64,000 nucleotides of DNA from an uncultured Schlesneria sp. (GTDB lineage: Bacteria > Planctomycetota > Planctomycetia > Planctomycetales > Planctomycetaceae), in contig CAIQIR010000037.1 of NCBI GenBank assembly GCA_903871875.1, forward strand, positions 29,048 through 93,047, written 5' to 3'. Both the position numbers and the translations under genes were made by a program. Position 1 is the stretch's first letter. Each line of letters starts with the position of its first letter. Below the pieces are notes generated by a model. The model worked only from the letters and a program-made list of their open reading frames with translations, ran no database searches and was not told where the DNA came from. Below, piece by piece: positions 26,692 to 37,192 of this stretch.

Positions 26692-27494
26692 GATTCATCC
26701 ACCTCATGGCACGCCAGCTCAAATTGTTCGGCGGTCAGAGGAAGATAGTGCCATTCGACCCGGTTTTCCATGAACGACACGCCACGCCCCTTGATCGTCT
26801 TCGCGACGATGATCAAAGGTCCACGTTCATGGGGCGACTGCAGGGCTTGCGACAGCGCCTGTCGATCATGTCCATCAACCTCTCGCGCCGTCAGCCCAAA
26901 CGCGCGAAGCTTTTCGGCCAGTGGCGACAGATCCGCCACTTCACGCGTGGTCCCGAAACCCTGTAGTCCATTTTCATCGATAACGACGATCAAATTGTTC
27001 AGGTTTTGATGATTGGCAAAGATCAGTGACTCCCAGGTCGAACCTTCGTTCCATTCGCCGTCAGATGTCAGACAGACAACGCGACCCGTTTCCCCGAGTA
27101 ACCGCTGAGCCAGAGCGACCCCCGCAGCCAACCCCAAGCCGTGCCCCAGGCTGCCGGTGGCGAACAGAATGTCGTCAATGCCCCGTGCCGGGGGATGCCC
27201 GCTCAGGATCGTATTGTCACGATGAAATTGCTTCAGATCATCATCTGTCAGTCGCCCAGCGGTCCAGAGCGTGACGTACAGGGCTCCAGCCGCATGCCCC
27301 TTGGATAGCACGAAGTGATCTCGCACGGTCAACAGGTCATGATAAATGGTCAGCAGAATATCCAGAGCTGACAAGTTGCCACCGATATGCCCGACGCCAC
27401 TTTCGAAATGCATCTGCAACAACCGTCGCCTGGCCGCTTTCGACCGACGGATCTGTTCGTCAGCATCGATCGAGGACACCGGTGACGGAAGCAT
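26688..27494 (-). CDS. Transketolase, N-terminal subunit
   Basis: A 268-residue thiamine diphosphate-binding half of transketolase. Motifs: SGVGHIGGNLSALD, FVLSKGHAAGALY with the catalytic His, GHPPARGID, TGSLGHGLGLAAG, and the TPP-Mg motif SDGEWNEGSTWES (family GDGExNEG, here with S in place of the first G). It is the first gene of the minus-strand operon. ATG 27494 is 401 bp from the divergent GxGYxYP gene. Confidence 0.9.
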   Translation of the reverse strand: MLPSPVSSIDADEQIRRSKAARRRLLQMHFESGVGHIGGNLSALDILLTIYHDLLTVRDHFVLSKGHAAGALYVTLWTAGRLTDDDLKQFHRDNTILSGHPPARGIDDILFATGSLGHGLGLAAGVALAQRLLGETGRVVCLTSDGEWNEGSTWESLIFANHQNLNNLIVVIDENGLQGFGTTREVADLSPLAEKLRAFGLTAREVDGHDRQALSQALQSPHERGPLIIVAKTIKGRGVSFMENRVEWHYLPLTAEQFELACHEVDES

Positions 27495-27895
27495 TTCACT
27501 GCCTGGATATTCAAAAGGAAAAGAGAATGGAACTCGGACTCTGACTCGGTATAGCGATCATCGGGAATCGAGACAATCCAGAATAACAAGCTCAACCAAT
27601 TGGGATAAGCAACCCGGCCAGATCAGTACCTGAGACTTGCCCGGCTCGCCATCCCGATCGTCTTCGACGCAACACTCCCGGACAAACGACGTTGAGTGTT
27701 TGACGGTGTGATGACGAAGTTTTTAAGATCGGTCTGGAACCTCACTTTACCACCGAGTCTGATGGTTGGTCTCGAACGAGACGCTCCGGCACTCCGAGAC
27801 CAGACGGTCGGTCCCTTAACAGGACCGCGACATACGAACTCGCGATGGTTCAGGTATCGCTGACGAATCCCGACATCGGGTAGTGAAAGATATTT
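27495..27895. other. Divergent intergenic region before the glycan operon
   Basis: 401 bp between the transketolase gene (minus) and the GxGYxYP gene (plus). A possible plus-strand promoter is TTGACG (27700-27705), an 18-base spacer and TAAGAT (27724-27729), which would leave a leader of about 160 bases. The opposite promoter for the glycan operon is not obvious. Inverted-repeat character is seen around 27772-27805 (GGTCTCGAACGAGAC and CCGAGACC), which could be an operator or hairpin. Confidence 0.35.
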
Positions 27896-29674
27896 ATGAC
27901 AGGGACGTGGAACGCAGCTTCATTTTTCATCTTCTGTCTTGCTCTGTTTTCGTCCGTGGCCGGTGCCGATGACGACCGCTGGTGGCCTGTGCAAAAACGG
28001 CCAACTGGCATCGTGCGAACCAAAAACCGCGATCTGCCGATGGCGCAGCAGATGCTGATGCAGTCGATCGCCGGCCTGACAGCCAAATCCGTCAATCAGG
28101 ACCACAGCGACGAAATGGTCTGGGTGTCGACTCACAACGTGGACTTCGAAACATGGTACGACCTCTGGCTCAAGCAGAACCCGTCAGTCAAGTTTCGTGG
28201 CGAGTTCGATCCCTGGGAATTGGTCCAGCGATATTCCCAGTCGGGAATCATCAAAGGCTACATCCTCTATGCACTTGACCAGTCCCCTGGACAGATGAAC
28301 GAACATCGAAAGGAAATAAATCTGTCAGTCAACGTCGCCACCAGCCTGGCGGGAATTCTCGATGGTGTGCTGATCGACGAAAGCCTGGAACAGGAAGCGA
28401 AAGCCAATGGGCTGACAATGCTGATGGATGCTCGCGACAAATCCCAGAAATGGTGTTTCGAAACCTACCGGGAGCGGTTCAATCGAAAGTTGCTGCTAGC
28501 TCAGGATCCGAAAAAATGGAGTGTCCGCGATCTGGCGATCACCCAGCAGGCCTTCACCCTCTATGGCGAAGACGAGCCGACCGAAACCGTGCTGGAATGG
28601 CTCGAACCGCTCTCGCCCATCGCCGGATGGAATGGCGGAGACGAGTTCGAATGCACCCGGCTGTCCAGTCTTTATGGCCATCTCCAAACGGCCACTGACC
28701 ATTGCATGAACATTCCTGTCCTGATGGCCGGCAGCGATCAAGTTGCGCTTCCGCACCAAACCAAGACATTCGACCCGCGTGAAATCAATTTCGGCGATCA
28801 CCGCAACTGCCTGAGTTTTGTGATCTCGGACGGAGATAATATCCAGTGGCTGGAATCGAGCTTCTTCCATGGCAATCCGAGTTACTGGGACAGTCCCGAC
28901 CGCGGCAAAATCCCTTTTGGCTGGTCCTGTTGTTTCGCTCAGTTGGCTCAACTTTGCCCCGTGATCATCGACTATACGCTCGCCACGCAGAAAGAGAACG
29001 ATCGGCTGATCGAATGGGGCGGAGGATACTACTATCCCGATTTGTTCGGCCATTCGCGGCCGAATCGTCAGGAGCTGCTGGCGGCGCATGCCCAGCGCAC
29101 CTGGTCGTTGATGAAGAAAACAGGTACGCGAATCATCGGCTTCAATGTTGCCAAGGTGGATTCGCCTGACGCGCTGAAAGCCTACAAGACGTTTGCCGCC
29201 GAGACCGATGATCTGTTGGCCATCCTAGTCTTCCAATACGCACCCTACGAAGGAGGCGCGGGAGCAACCTATTGGGTCAAAGATCGCCACGGCATTGAAA
29301 TCCCCGTGATTTCCTGCCGTTATTCCATTTGGGAACATGCCAACACGCGTCCCCGAGCCGGAACACCAATCCGAGTCGCACAGGAATCCCAAGGCGGCGC
29401 GTTCGGCGCCGCATCACGATTGGACTGGGTAATCGTCCACGCCTGGTCCTATTTTCGACGGGCCGCCGGTGATGATGAAAATGCTGAAAATATGCCGCAA
29501 GAAAATGCCGCCAGTGAAGGTGGCATCCGCGGTTACACTCCGGCCGTCTGGTGTGCAGAACGACTGCCGAAAGATATTCGAGTGGTCACTCCCGAAGAAC
29601 TTTGCTGGCGCATCCGGATGAGACACGACGCCGCCAGCACCAAGAAACTGATCGAAAGTTTTCAGGCCCCTTGA
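27896..29674 (+). CDS. Secreted GxGYxYP-domain protein
   Basis: A 592-residue exported protein. An N-terminal signal peptide (AASFFIFCLALFSSVAGA) precedes a mature enzyme-like domain. The family-defining motif GxGYxYP is seen as GGGYYYPDLFG near residue 377; other conserved-looking parts are FVISDGDNIQW and IPFGWSC. The family (PF14323) is thought to be a glycoside hydrolase-like or polysaccharide-binding group, and the catalytic mechanism is unknown to me. It probably acts in the periplasm or outside. It stands alone, divergent from the glycan operon and convergent with the DUF1583-type gene (58 bp between stops). Confidence 0.82.
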   Translation: MTGTWNAASFFIFCLALFSSVAGADDDRWWPVQKRPTGIVRTKNRDLPMAQQMLMQSIAGLTAKSVNQDHSDEMVWVSTHNVDFETWYDLWLKQNPSVKFRGEFDPWELVQRYSQSGIIKGYILYALDQSPGQMNEHRKEINLSVNVATSLAGILDGVLIDESLEQEAKANGLTMLMDARDKSQKWCFETYRERFNRKLLLAQDPKKWSVRDLAITQQAFTLYGEDEPTETVLEWLEPLSPIAGWNGGDEFECTRLSSLYGHLQTATDHCMNIPVLMAGSDQVALPHQTKTFDPREINFGDHRNCLSFVISDGDNIQWLESSFFHGNPSYWDSPDRGKIPFGWSCCFAQLAQLCPVIIDYTLATQKENDRLIEWGGGYYYPDLFGHSRPNRQELLAAHAQRTWSLMKKTGTRIIGFNVAKVDSPDALKAYKTFAAETDDLLAILVFQYAPYEGGAGATYWVKDRHGIEIPVISCRYSIWEHANTRPRAGTPIRVAQESQGGAFGAASRLDWVIVHAWSYFRRAAGDDENAENMPQENAASEGGIRGYTPAVWCAERLPKDIRVVTPEELCWRIRMRHDAASTKKLIESFQAP

Positions 29675-29732
29675 CGGGACGCCTGGCGGATCTTGCCGCC
29701 GAGACACGCTAAGCCCGACCATAATTCGCGAA

Positions 29733-32312
29733 TCAATCCAGCAACTCATCCGCTCGGATGGTGAGTTCTCGGCATACCGCCTGAATTTCACCCTGAGGAC
29801 CGTGAACCATCGCCCAGACCTTGATGGCACTGACATCGAAATTTCCCACAAAGTGGGTCGCCAGGATCTGAAAACCTTCATTCTCGTGTGCGTAAAGTGC
29901 GAACACTTCTCCCCCACGTCGAACCAATCGTAACCGCCCGCCGACAAAGGGAATGTTTTTCTCCCAGCGAATCATCCCATAAGAGCTATCCGGCGGCGTT
30001 CGAATGTGATCCGTCAGCAGCGTTTTCTGCCCTTCCCTGTTGGCACCCACAGCGATCGACACCGTCCGGTTGATTTCGTTGGCGAAATCGACACGCAGAT
30101 GCAACTCGGGCGGATCCGGTGCCACCAGTCGAACATCTTTGACGGAAAAAGTCACATCGAAATCACCGCGCAGCGCCCGGATCCAAGCCAGTTCGGTATT
30201 GGCGCCACCAGTTCGCCGGGGATCGGACCGAACTTCTGTTCCCTCAGGAGTCTCGTTGTAGAACTCTTCCGCGACGTTGATACCGACACCCAGCCTGCGC
30301 AGAGCTCGCAGGGGTTGATTGAGCTTGAACGTTCCGTTGATCGGCCATTCACGAGCGGGAACACCATCGGCGGGTAATGCAAGTTCTTGCTCATCCAGGG
30401 ACGGCAACGCTCTGGGCCAGTCGCCGTGCCAGATCACATTGCGGATCCGGCAGGATGGCTGTTCGCGAAATCGGAACAGACCAAACTGCCGCGAATTCTG
30501 CTCATCCAACGTTTGCTCGTCGATCTTCGTGTCGTTGAGGAACAAAGTGACGGACGCCGCTTTGATCGACAAGCGGATGGTGTTCCAATCCTTGATCTTC
30601 AGCGCCAGAGCCGGGTTGGCGGGACTGGTTTTCTGCTTCTCCTTCGAACGCCCCTGCCGAACGGTGGACAGGCTCTGCACACGCACTCCTGATGGACTGA
30701 GCAGCCAGACGATGCTCCCCAGCGCAGGACAAATATCAAAGGCCGCGGCTGCGGCAAAAAACTCGTAACTCAATTCACTGTCGGGCGACAAGGGACGCTG
30801 ATGCAACAGCAGACTGAGTGGCCCCCCATTCGAACGTCCTGCGCGCGGACGACTGACAATCTCGCCGTCCTTTTGATACCAGTCCGCTTGTTCGTCCGAT
30901 TCGGGCCCCAGTCGATCCCCGAAATAGTCCGCTCGCCAGTTCACCAGGTCGGTAATCTGCGACAGATTGATCTCCGCCGGAATCGTCGGATTCCCAAGGA
31001 TCCGGACATTCCGCACCGAACTGTTGCAACGAGGGTTAAGACTGCTCAGAACGATCCAGGGATCTGGAAACGGCTTCAGATCTTCCGCCTGAATCTCGAC
31101 CCCATTGATCTGAGTCGACATGCGCCGCTCTTTCACGACAATCCGGACATCGGAAAATTGATCCCAGCGTGGCATCGTCAATGGCTTGGGAAACTGAGTT
31201 CGCTGGCCCATCACCGGTACGACGTTAATCCCATTCAAGTTGAATTGGGGAAAGTAACCAATCATGTCATAGGCCAGGAGACTTTCTTTCCAGTCGTTAT
31301 TAGTCACTTCGGCCGTGACTTCAAAATCGCCGGTGAGCGGCGATTGGAAGAACAGGGGCGAGATCATTTCCCCCGAACGAAGTTCCGCGATCCCTCGATC
31401 GATGACCCACCGCGACGAATGCTCGCCCTGCATCGTTCGACGTTCCGTGTTCATCGGGGACGCATGCCATTGGTGCATTACCAGAGGGGTGACGTATCGC
31501 TCTTCCGCCAGCGAGGGCATTTCCGCGAGTCGCTGATTGACCGTGTCACGCAGCGATCTTTCGGTCTGCTGCGTTTGCGGTTCACGGTAGTAACCACGAC
31601 TCTTATCGGCCAGTAGCAATGTGAGGCTTTGTGCCGAGGGCAGCCAAGCGGGTTGATCGAGTAACCCCAGGACCACCAGTTGTTCGGCGTCGGTGGTCTG
31701 GGCGCCGATGGGCGGATCAATCGACTTGATCAGTTCGTACTGATCTTTCAAGCGGGCCGTTGCCAATTCAACGTTACTCTCGGTCTCGGCTTCGTTGTCA
31801 TCCAGAGCGGCCAACAGAATCTGCATCGCCAACCGATTCCGGCGCGCCGAAAGGCCTTCCGCAAGGCTTTCATCGACCACCGTTGACAGCTCTTTGAGAC
31901 GCTTTAGACGTTGGCCAACGCTGATTAATTCCAACGCCGGGGCCGCCAAACGACTGCCATGAGCCAGGCTGACGATCTGCGGAGTTTTTCCTGAGGCCCC
32001 GGCAAACGTCTGACCGTCAACAAGACGAAAGGCCCACAACTGCCATTTCGTCGGATCGTTTCCTGGCAGGACCCATTGTTTCAACAGCCGATAGCTTTCC
32101 TCGTCGGTCAAATCGAGGCTTTTTCGACAGACCTCATCCGCGCCTCGCCACGGCCCCCCGTCCGCACCCCACGCCGAACTGAGAGCAAGCGGCAACAGGC
32201 AGGTCAGCGAGGCGACGATTGTTGACACCCACCGATGACTCCACCCTGAACCCAAGCGGTCCCCCTGGGTGTGACCGCGGTAGCCAGACAATAACGAGGC
32301 AAGCACAGACAT
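29733..32312 (-). CDS. Large secreted protein with DUF1581/DUF1583-type domains
   Basis: About 859 residues, exported (hydrophobic segment WVSTIVASLTCLLPLALSSA after a basic N-terminus). The two beta-rich regions, roughly 290-430 and 620-859, look like concanavalin-type or laminin-G-like sandwich domains. Phrases such as TGDFEVTAEVTN and DFDVTFSVKDVRL resemble the planctomycete DUF1581/DUF1583 families, known almost only from this phylum. The N-terminal half (90-270) is helical. ATG 32312 has GGGAG nine bases upstream; the frame is open to 32408. Function unknown; probably binds glycans or takes part in envelope structure. Family name by recollection, without a search. Confidence 0.7.
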   Translation of the reverse strand: MSVLASLLSGYRGHTQGDRLGSGWSHRWVSTIVASLTCLLPLALSSAWGADGGPWRGADEVCRKSLDLTDEESYRLLKQWVLPGNDPTKWQLWAFRLVDGQTFAGASGKTPQIVSLAHGSRLAAPALELISVGQRLKRLKELSTVVDESLAEGLSARRNRLAMQILLAALDDNEAETESNVELATARLKDQYELIKSIDPPIGAQTTDAEQLVVLGLLDQPAWLPSAQSLTLLLADKSRGYYREPQTQQTERSLRDTVNQRLAEMPSLAEERYVTPLVMHQWHASPMNTERRTMQGEHSSRWVIDRGIAELRSGEMISPLFFQSPLTGDFEVTAEVTNNDWKESLLAYDMIGYFPQFNLNGINVVPVMGQRTQFPKPLTMPRWDQFSDVRIVVKERRMSTQINGVEIQAEDLKPFPDPWIVLSSLNPRCNSSVRNVRILGNPTIPAEINLSQITDLVNWRADYFGDRLGPESDEQADWYQKDGEIVSRPRAGRSNGGPLSLLLHQRPLSPDSELSYEFFAAAAAFDICPALGSIVWLLSPSGVRVQSLSTVRQGRSKEKQKTSPANPALALKIKDWNTIRLSIKAASVTLFLNDTKIDEQTLDEQNSRQFGLFRFREQPSCRIRNVIWHGDWPRALPSLDEQELALPADGVPAREWPINGTFKLNQPLRALRRLGVGINVAEEFYNETPEGTEVRSDPRRTGGANTELAWIRALRGDFDVTFSVKDVRLVAPDPPELHLRVDFANEINRTVSIAVGANREGQKTLLTDHIRTPPDSSYGMIRWEKNIPFVGGRLRLVRRGGEVFALYAHENEGFQILATHFVGNFDVSAIKVWAMVHGPQGEIQAVCRELTIRADELLD

Positions 32313-32585
32313 CGGAATCTCCCGAATGATAGCCGAGTCAAATGACAAGCAAAGTCTATTCAGATTACGAGCGTTACGAAAATGAGTCCGGGTTGGAAAA
32401 GACTTCAAAACAGGATCTCGATTTCAAAAACTTTTTCAGATCATTGAATGACCATTACGACCATGACAAAATGTCAGAAGATAATATCCGACGGCATCGG
32501 TGACGACCATTGACGACGAATCGCCATCGCGTCGCCCGTTCCAATCTGAACGACAGAACCCAACGATCGGCAATCTGAAGGAGAG

Positions 32586-34547
32586 ATGATGTCTATCCGT
32601 GTTGGAAATCGCAGACGAACGTGTGCCACGTTGATATTGGCAGGCCTGTCACTCGTCATTTCTCTTTCGGCGACGGCTCTCTGGAATGGTCAAATGGCCG
32701 TAGGTGCGGATGATCCGGTGGCCCATCGCGATGACAAAGTCAAACCCTGCGACGATGCTGTCCAAGAGGCTCCCGCCGACGCGCCGCCCAAATCGCCTCT
32801 GGTCCCCGTCACGGAAGTAACACAGACCCCAGACGGCCAAACAGTCACCATCACCATGTGGCATTCGCAAGCGGCCCTTGATCTGGTCAAACAGCTCGAC
32901 GAAGCGGCGGAGAAAAAACCTGATGATTTCGGGCTTCTCGATTTTATCCAGGAATGGAATGCCAACGCGTCGCCTCGACCAGAGGATCTGGGTTATGTGT
33001 TTTATCGATTTGTCAAACTGGTCAAACCACCGCTGGTCACCGACGCGGACCTCGAAGAAATCTACCGATCGATGGAGTCTGGACTGCGAACCTTTACGGC
33101 GGAATACACCTGTACCCGTAGCGGGATTTTCAGCGAACATACGTCTCCGACCCGCCAGGTGAAGCTGGCAATCAAGCCGGGACATTCGCTGCTCACCTGG
33201 TTGGAAGATCGTGAACAAGGCTGGCTGGGTCAGACAATGACGTCGGCCGATGGCATCGTGCGGGAGTTTCACATCATCGAGAATGCGGATTCGGTGGCGT
33301 TCATTCGAAGAATGCTGAACGGAGAATCGTTAATCGATCGAGACAATCCGTTGATTAAAGCGAATATCCGCTTTCCGAATCTGTTTTTGAACCGCTACAA
33401 CGAAGGTCTCTGGGTCACCCTGGTCGGAAAGATGCCACCGATCATCGAGCGAGAATCGACATTCAACGGTCACCGCTGCATCACGGTCGGACAACCTGGA
33501 AGCCTGACCTATCTGTGCCCCGAATTGAACTATGCCGTGGTGGGCACTGTCGGAAGCAAATACCAGATTGATCGGAAAACGAATCGCTATGTCGAGGATC
33601 CAGATTACCAGATCTGCCGCAACGAGGATTTTCAGGAATTCGCCAACGGACTGTGGCTGCCTAAACGCTCAATTCAACAAGTCTTCCGCGGCGGCAAGCT
33701 GGCGGGTGAAGAAATCGTTGCCGTCGACAAAATGGAAGTGAATGCCGATCTGCCCGATTCCGTGTTTACCGACGTGCTGCCCAACAGAATGCTGGTCACC
33801 GATCAAATCGCCAGGAAAACCTATCGCATCGGCGGCCCCAATCAACCGGTAGCAGATTCGTCGGATCCCGCTGAACCCGTTGAACCCGTCGAGACCTGGA
33901 AATGGTTTACGAACGTCAACGGCGAACGTACCGATGTGATCCTGAAGCTGAAATTTATCGGTGACAAAGTCACGGGCACCATCCGGCCGGGTGACACGAA
34001 GGAAAAGGAGATCGAAGACGGAACATTTCGCGACGACGAATTGTCCTTCACGGTGACTCGCGAGCCTAACGGGAAAAAAGTGGTTTCCAAATACCAGGGA
34101 AAAATTGAAGACGATCAGATCACGGGAACGGTGGAAATCACTCGCAACGACAAGACGAACTCATTCACCTGGAAAGCAAAACGAGAGAAATCTCCGGCCA
34201 GTCGGCGACGAGCCAATCAAATGAAAGCCGAAGCCGCCGAAGGGAAATATCGTTGCAGCCCGTCATCGCTGTTCTTCGGCAGCCTCAATCCCGGTCAATC
34301 TGCCACACGCATCATCCGGGTCACCACTTCGGACAAAGACACCTCATTGGAGAACCTGGAACTTTCCAGCACGTCAAACGTCGTGACCATCAAGAAACAG
34401 TTGACCGACCCGCAACTTGCGACACTCGAAATTACTTACACAGCTCCGACCCCGGGAACAGAAACCGTGGAAAATAGCCTGATCAAAGGCATGTCGGCCG
34501 GGGAATCGCAATTCGAGATTTCTTGCCTGACGATCCAGAAGAAATAA
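32586..34547 (+). CDS. Secreted multidomain protein of unknown function
   Basis: A 653-residue exported protein with a signal peptide (about 1-41, ending near MAVGA). After a Pro-rich stretch (42-75) come a mixed domain (about 150-410) with LolA-like or DUF1571-like phrases such as VKLAIKPGHSLLTWLED, then a beta-rich repeat-like domain (415-530) common in planctomycete secreted proteins, with phrases DVILKLKFIGDKVTGT and DDQITGTVEI, and a final DUF1573-like/ASH-type beta domain (CSPSSLFFGSLNPGQSATRI). The ribosome-binding site AAGGAGAG directly precedes ATG 32586 (ATG 32589 is possible). Nothing identifies an enzyme. Confidence 0.7.
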   Translation: MMSIRVGNRRRTCATLILAGLSLVISLSATALWNGQMAVGADDPVAHRDDKVKPCDDAVQEAPADAPPKSPLVPVTEVTQTPDGQTVTITMWHSQAALDLVKQLDEAAEKKPDDFGLLDFIQEWNANASPRPEDLGYVFYRFVKLVKPPLVTDADLEEIYRSMESGLRTFTAEYTCTRSGIFSEHTSPTRQVKLAIKPGHSLLTWLEDREQGWLGQTMTSADGIVREFHIIENADSVAFIRRMLNGESLIDRDNPLIKANIRFPNLFLNRYNEGLWVTLVGKMPPIIERESTFNGHRCITVGQPGSLTYLCPELNYAVVGTVGSKYQIDRKTNRYVEDPDYQICRNEDFQEFANGLWLPKRSIQQVFRGGKLAGEEIVAVDKMEVNADLPDSVFTDVLPNRMLVTDQIARKTYRIGGPNQPVADSSDPAEPVEPVETWKWFTNVNGERTDVILKLKFIGDKVTGTIRPGDTKEKEIEDGTFRDDELSFTVTREPNGKKVVSKYQGKIEDDQITGTVEITRNDKTNSFTWKAKREKSPASRRRANQMKAEAAEGKYRCSPSSLFFGSLNPGQSATRIIRVTTSDKDTSLENLELSSTSNVVTIKKQLTDPQLATLEITYTAPTPGTETVENSLIKGMSAGESQFEISCLTIQKK

Positions 34548-34879
34548 ATCCCGCTTTGACAACGAAGCGCCAAGCGGCCAAACCACGGTCCGTCCGCTTC
34601 GGAATACCGCTGTGACGGTCCGCGCCACCTCGTCGATTCCCGCCCTTCCGGAGCGGTTGCACCCTCGATTCGCCCGAGAATTGTTGGCGAAATCCTCGTG
34701 GATTCCGCAATACTGAATAAACAGCACACCCGGAAAGTCCCTTCGGCCAGACGAAGAAACTCTTCCATAGGTGGGCGTTCTTTGATGAGTTTGCTTTGAT
34801 TATGTCGAAAAGTGAGTTAAGCTTATTAGCGGCCTCATTTTGCGATCCCTCCTGCGACCCCGCCTCGAACGGAAACCAA
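34548..34879. other. Intergenic region upstream of the DUF1549 operon
   Basis: 332 bp up to the preferred start of the DUF1549/DUF1553 gene. The same frame is open back to TTG 34796 and ATG 34802, so up to 78 bases may be coding. The rest shows no repeat, terminator or RNA gene. Short ORFs on the minus strand (to 35079) overlap coding sequence and are shadows. Confidence 0.35.
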
Positions 34880-37129
34880 ATGTCATTCCCCGACGGCAAA
34901 TCCCGCATTGGAATTCCACCGCGAAGGCTTCTGCTCGCGGGAGCCGGAATCCTTTGCCTGGCCATCATGCCGACATCGGGTCGCGCGGACGAACGACCGA
35001 TCAGCTTCACCAATGATGTCGTACAAGTCTTGACCAAAGCCGGCTGCAATGCCGGTGTCTGCCACGCCAAAGCGGGCAACGGCCAAAATGGATTTCAACT
35101 CTCGCTGTTGGGATTCGAACCACTCGAAGATTTCGAACATCTGGTCAAAGAGGGACGCGGGCGACGCCTGTTTTCTGTCGCTCCCGATCGCAGTCTGCTA
35201 CTGCTGAAGGCATCGGGCCAGATTCCGCATGGCGGCGGCGTCCGACTGGACCCGTCGTCTGACGGCTTTGCGATCCTGCGCGATTGGATTCGACAGGGCG
35301 CCGCGTTTGATCAAGAGACCGATCCCAAGCTGGTTTCATTCGAGATCCAGCCGCCGCAAGGAACCCTCGTACGCCACAGCGAACAGCAACTGAAAGCACT
35401 GGCTCACTATTCCGATGGTCGCGTGCAAGACGTGACGCAGCTGGCCCTGTACGAATCGAACGACCGGGCGATGGCCGAAGTCAGCGATCGCGGCCAGGTC
35501 AAAATTCTCGACATGTCCGGCAATGTGGCGATCATGGTCCGCTATCAGGGAAAGGTAGCCGTCTTCAGTGCGTCGGTCCCGCTGGGTGCGTCAGTCGGCA
35601 ATCTGCCGCCCGTCAAAAATTTCATCGACGAACATCTCTTTGCCAACCTCAAAGAAATCGGCATTCCTCCTTCGCCGCCCTGCGACGATGCGACGTTCAT
35701 CAGACGCGTGAATCTGGATATCGCCGGACGACTGCCAAGCGACAATGACGTCGCAGCCTTCCTGGCCAGTAACGAACCCGACAAGCGAGATCGTCTGGTC
35801 GACGCGATTCTTCAAAGTTCGGATTACGCGGACTACTTCGCGAACAAATGGACGGCGCTCCTGAAGAATCGGCGAGACGATACTAGCGACATCGTTTCCA
35901 ACTTTGCCTTCCATGCCTGGGTTCGCGACAGCCTGCTGGCCAACAAACCCTACGATCAGTTCGTACGCGAATTGCTGGCCGCCACCGGCACCGTCATCGG
36001 CAATCCGCCCGTCGCCTGGTACAAGCGAGTGAAAGAACCCAAGCAGCAACTGGAAGACGTCGCGCAGTTGTTTCTGGGTGTCCGGATGCAATGCGCTCAA
36101 TGCCATCATCATCCCTTCGAACGCTGGAGTCAGGACGACTATTACTCGCTATCAGCCTTCTTCAGCCAGGTAGGACGAAAGCCATCCCCCACACGCGGTG
36201 AAGATCTGATCTTTCACAAGCGCGGGATCGCCGTGGCCACCAACATGAAAACAGGTTTGCCGCTAAAGCCCGCCGCATTGGGCGACGCGATTCCCGAGAT
36301 TGTGGCCGATGAAGATCCGCGATTGAAACTGGCCGATTGGATGAGTTCCCCCACCAATCCTTTCTTCGCAAAGGCACTGGTAAATCGTTACTGGAAGCAC
36401 TTCTTTCATCGCGGGTTGATTGAACCGGAAGATGATATTCGCGACACGAATCCTCCCACGAACCCCGCACTGCTGGCCGCTCTCGAAAAACATTTCATCA
36501 CGAGTGGTTTCGATCTGAAAGAATTGGTGCGCGTGATCACACGATCACAGTCCTATCAGTTGAGTGAAGTCCCCAACAAAGACAACGTGGCCGACAGGCA
36601 AAACTACTCGCGATACTACCCCAGACGTCTGCCTGCCGAAGTGCTGCTGGATGCCATCGATCGACTGGCCGGAAGTCAGACCGATTTTGCCAACCTGCCT
36701 TCAGGAACTCGAGCGGTCGCACTGCCCGACAATAGTTACAACCGATCGTCACCCTTTCTACGGGTGTTCGGACGGCCGGAAGGGGAAAGCGTTTGCGAAT
36801 GCGAACGTGTCCAATCGTCGAGTCTCGCTCAAAGCCTGCATCTGATCAATTCGGCCGATATGAAGTCAAAACTATCGACGCCCAATGGCCGCGCCGATCG
36901 TCTGGCAAAAGCGGACCAGCCGGCGGAAGCGAAAATTCGCGAATTGTATCTGGCCGCCTTTTCTCGCGAACCGCAGCCAAACGAAATGAAAACAGCACTC
37001 GAATATCTGACCGAGCCGCGTGTCGACGCCAACGGTCAGCCAATGGATGTTCAGAAAGCCAATAGCGAAAGTTTTCAGGACCTGATCTGGGCGCTCGTCA
37101 ATACCAAGGAATTCCTGTTTAACCATTAG
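34880..37129 (+). CDS. DUF1549/DUF1553 protein with cytochrome-like motifs
   Basis: About 749 residues, exported. After a signal-like segment (PPRRLLLAGAGILCLAIMPT) comes an N-terminal domain with CNAGVCH (C56, C61, H62), then an Ig-like BIG2 region (about 155-235), then DUF1549 (from about 245) containing MQCAQCHHHPF, a CxxCH haem-attachment-like motif at 405-409, and DUF1553 (about 470-735). This architecture belongs to planctomycete cell-surface proteins. A role in periplasmic redox chemistry or polymer breakdown is often suggested but not proven. ATG 34880 was preferred for the signal peptide; ATG 34802 is possible. It is the first gene of a three-gene plus-strand operon. Confidence 0.85.
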   Translation: MSFPDGKSRIGIPPRRLLLAGAGILCLAIMPTSGRADERPISFTNDVVQVLTKAGCNAGVCHAKAGNGQNGFQLSLLGFEPLEDFEHLVKEGRGRRLFSVAPDRSLLLLKASGQIPHGGGVRLDPSSDGFAILRDWIRQGAAFDQETDPKLVSFEIQPPQGTLVRHSEQQLKALAHYSDGRVQDVTQLALYESNDRAMAEVSDRGQVKILDMSGNVAIMVRYQGKVAVFSASVPLGASVGNLPPVKNFIDEHLFANLKEIGIPPSPPCDDATFIRRVNLDIAGRLPSDNDVAAFLASNEPDKRDRLVDAILQSSDYADYFANKWTALLKNRRDDTSDIVSNFAFHAWVRDSLLANKPYDQFVRELLAATGTVIGNPPVAWYKRVKEPKQQLEDVAQLFLGVRMQCAQCHHHPFERWSQDDYYSLSAFFSQVGRKPSPTRGEDLIFHKRGIAVATNMKTGLPLKPAALGDAIPEIVADEDPRLKLADWMSSPTNPFFAKALVNRYWKHFFHRGLIEPEDDIRDTNPPTNPALLAALEKHFITSGFDLKELVRVITRSQSYQLSEVPNKDNVADRQNYSRYYPRRLPAEVLLDAIDRLAGSQTDFANLPSGTRAVALPDNSYNRSSPFLRVFGRPEGESVCECERVQSSSLAQSLHLINSADMKSKLSTPNGRADRLAKADQPAEAKIRELYLAAFSREPQPNEMKTALEYLTEPRVDANGQPMDVQKANSESFQDLIWALVNTKEFLFNH

Positions 37130-37192
37130 CAATTCCCGTCACCGCGTGTCGGACTTATGATTCGTTTTTCTATTCCAGGGATCGGACTTTGA

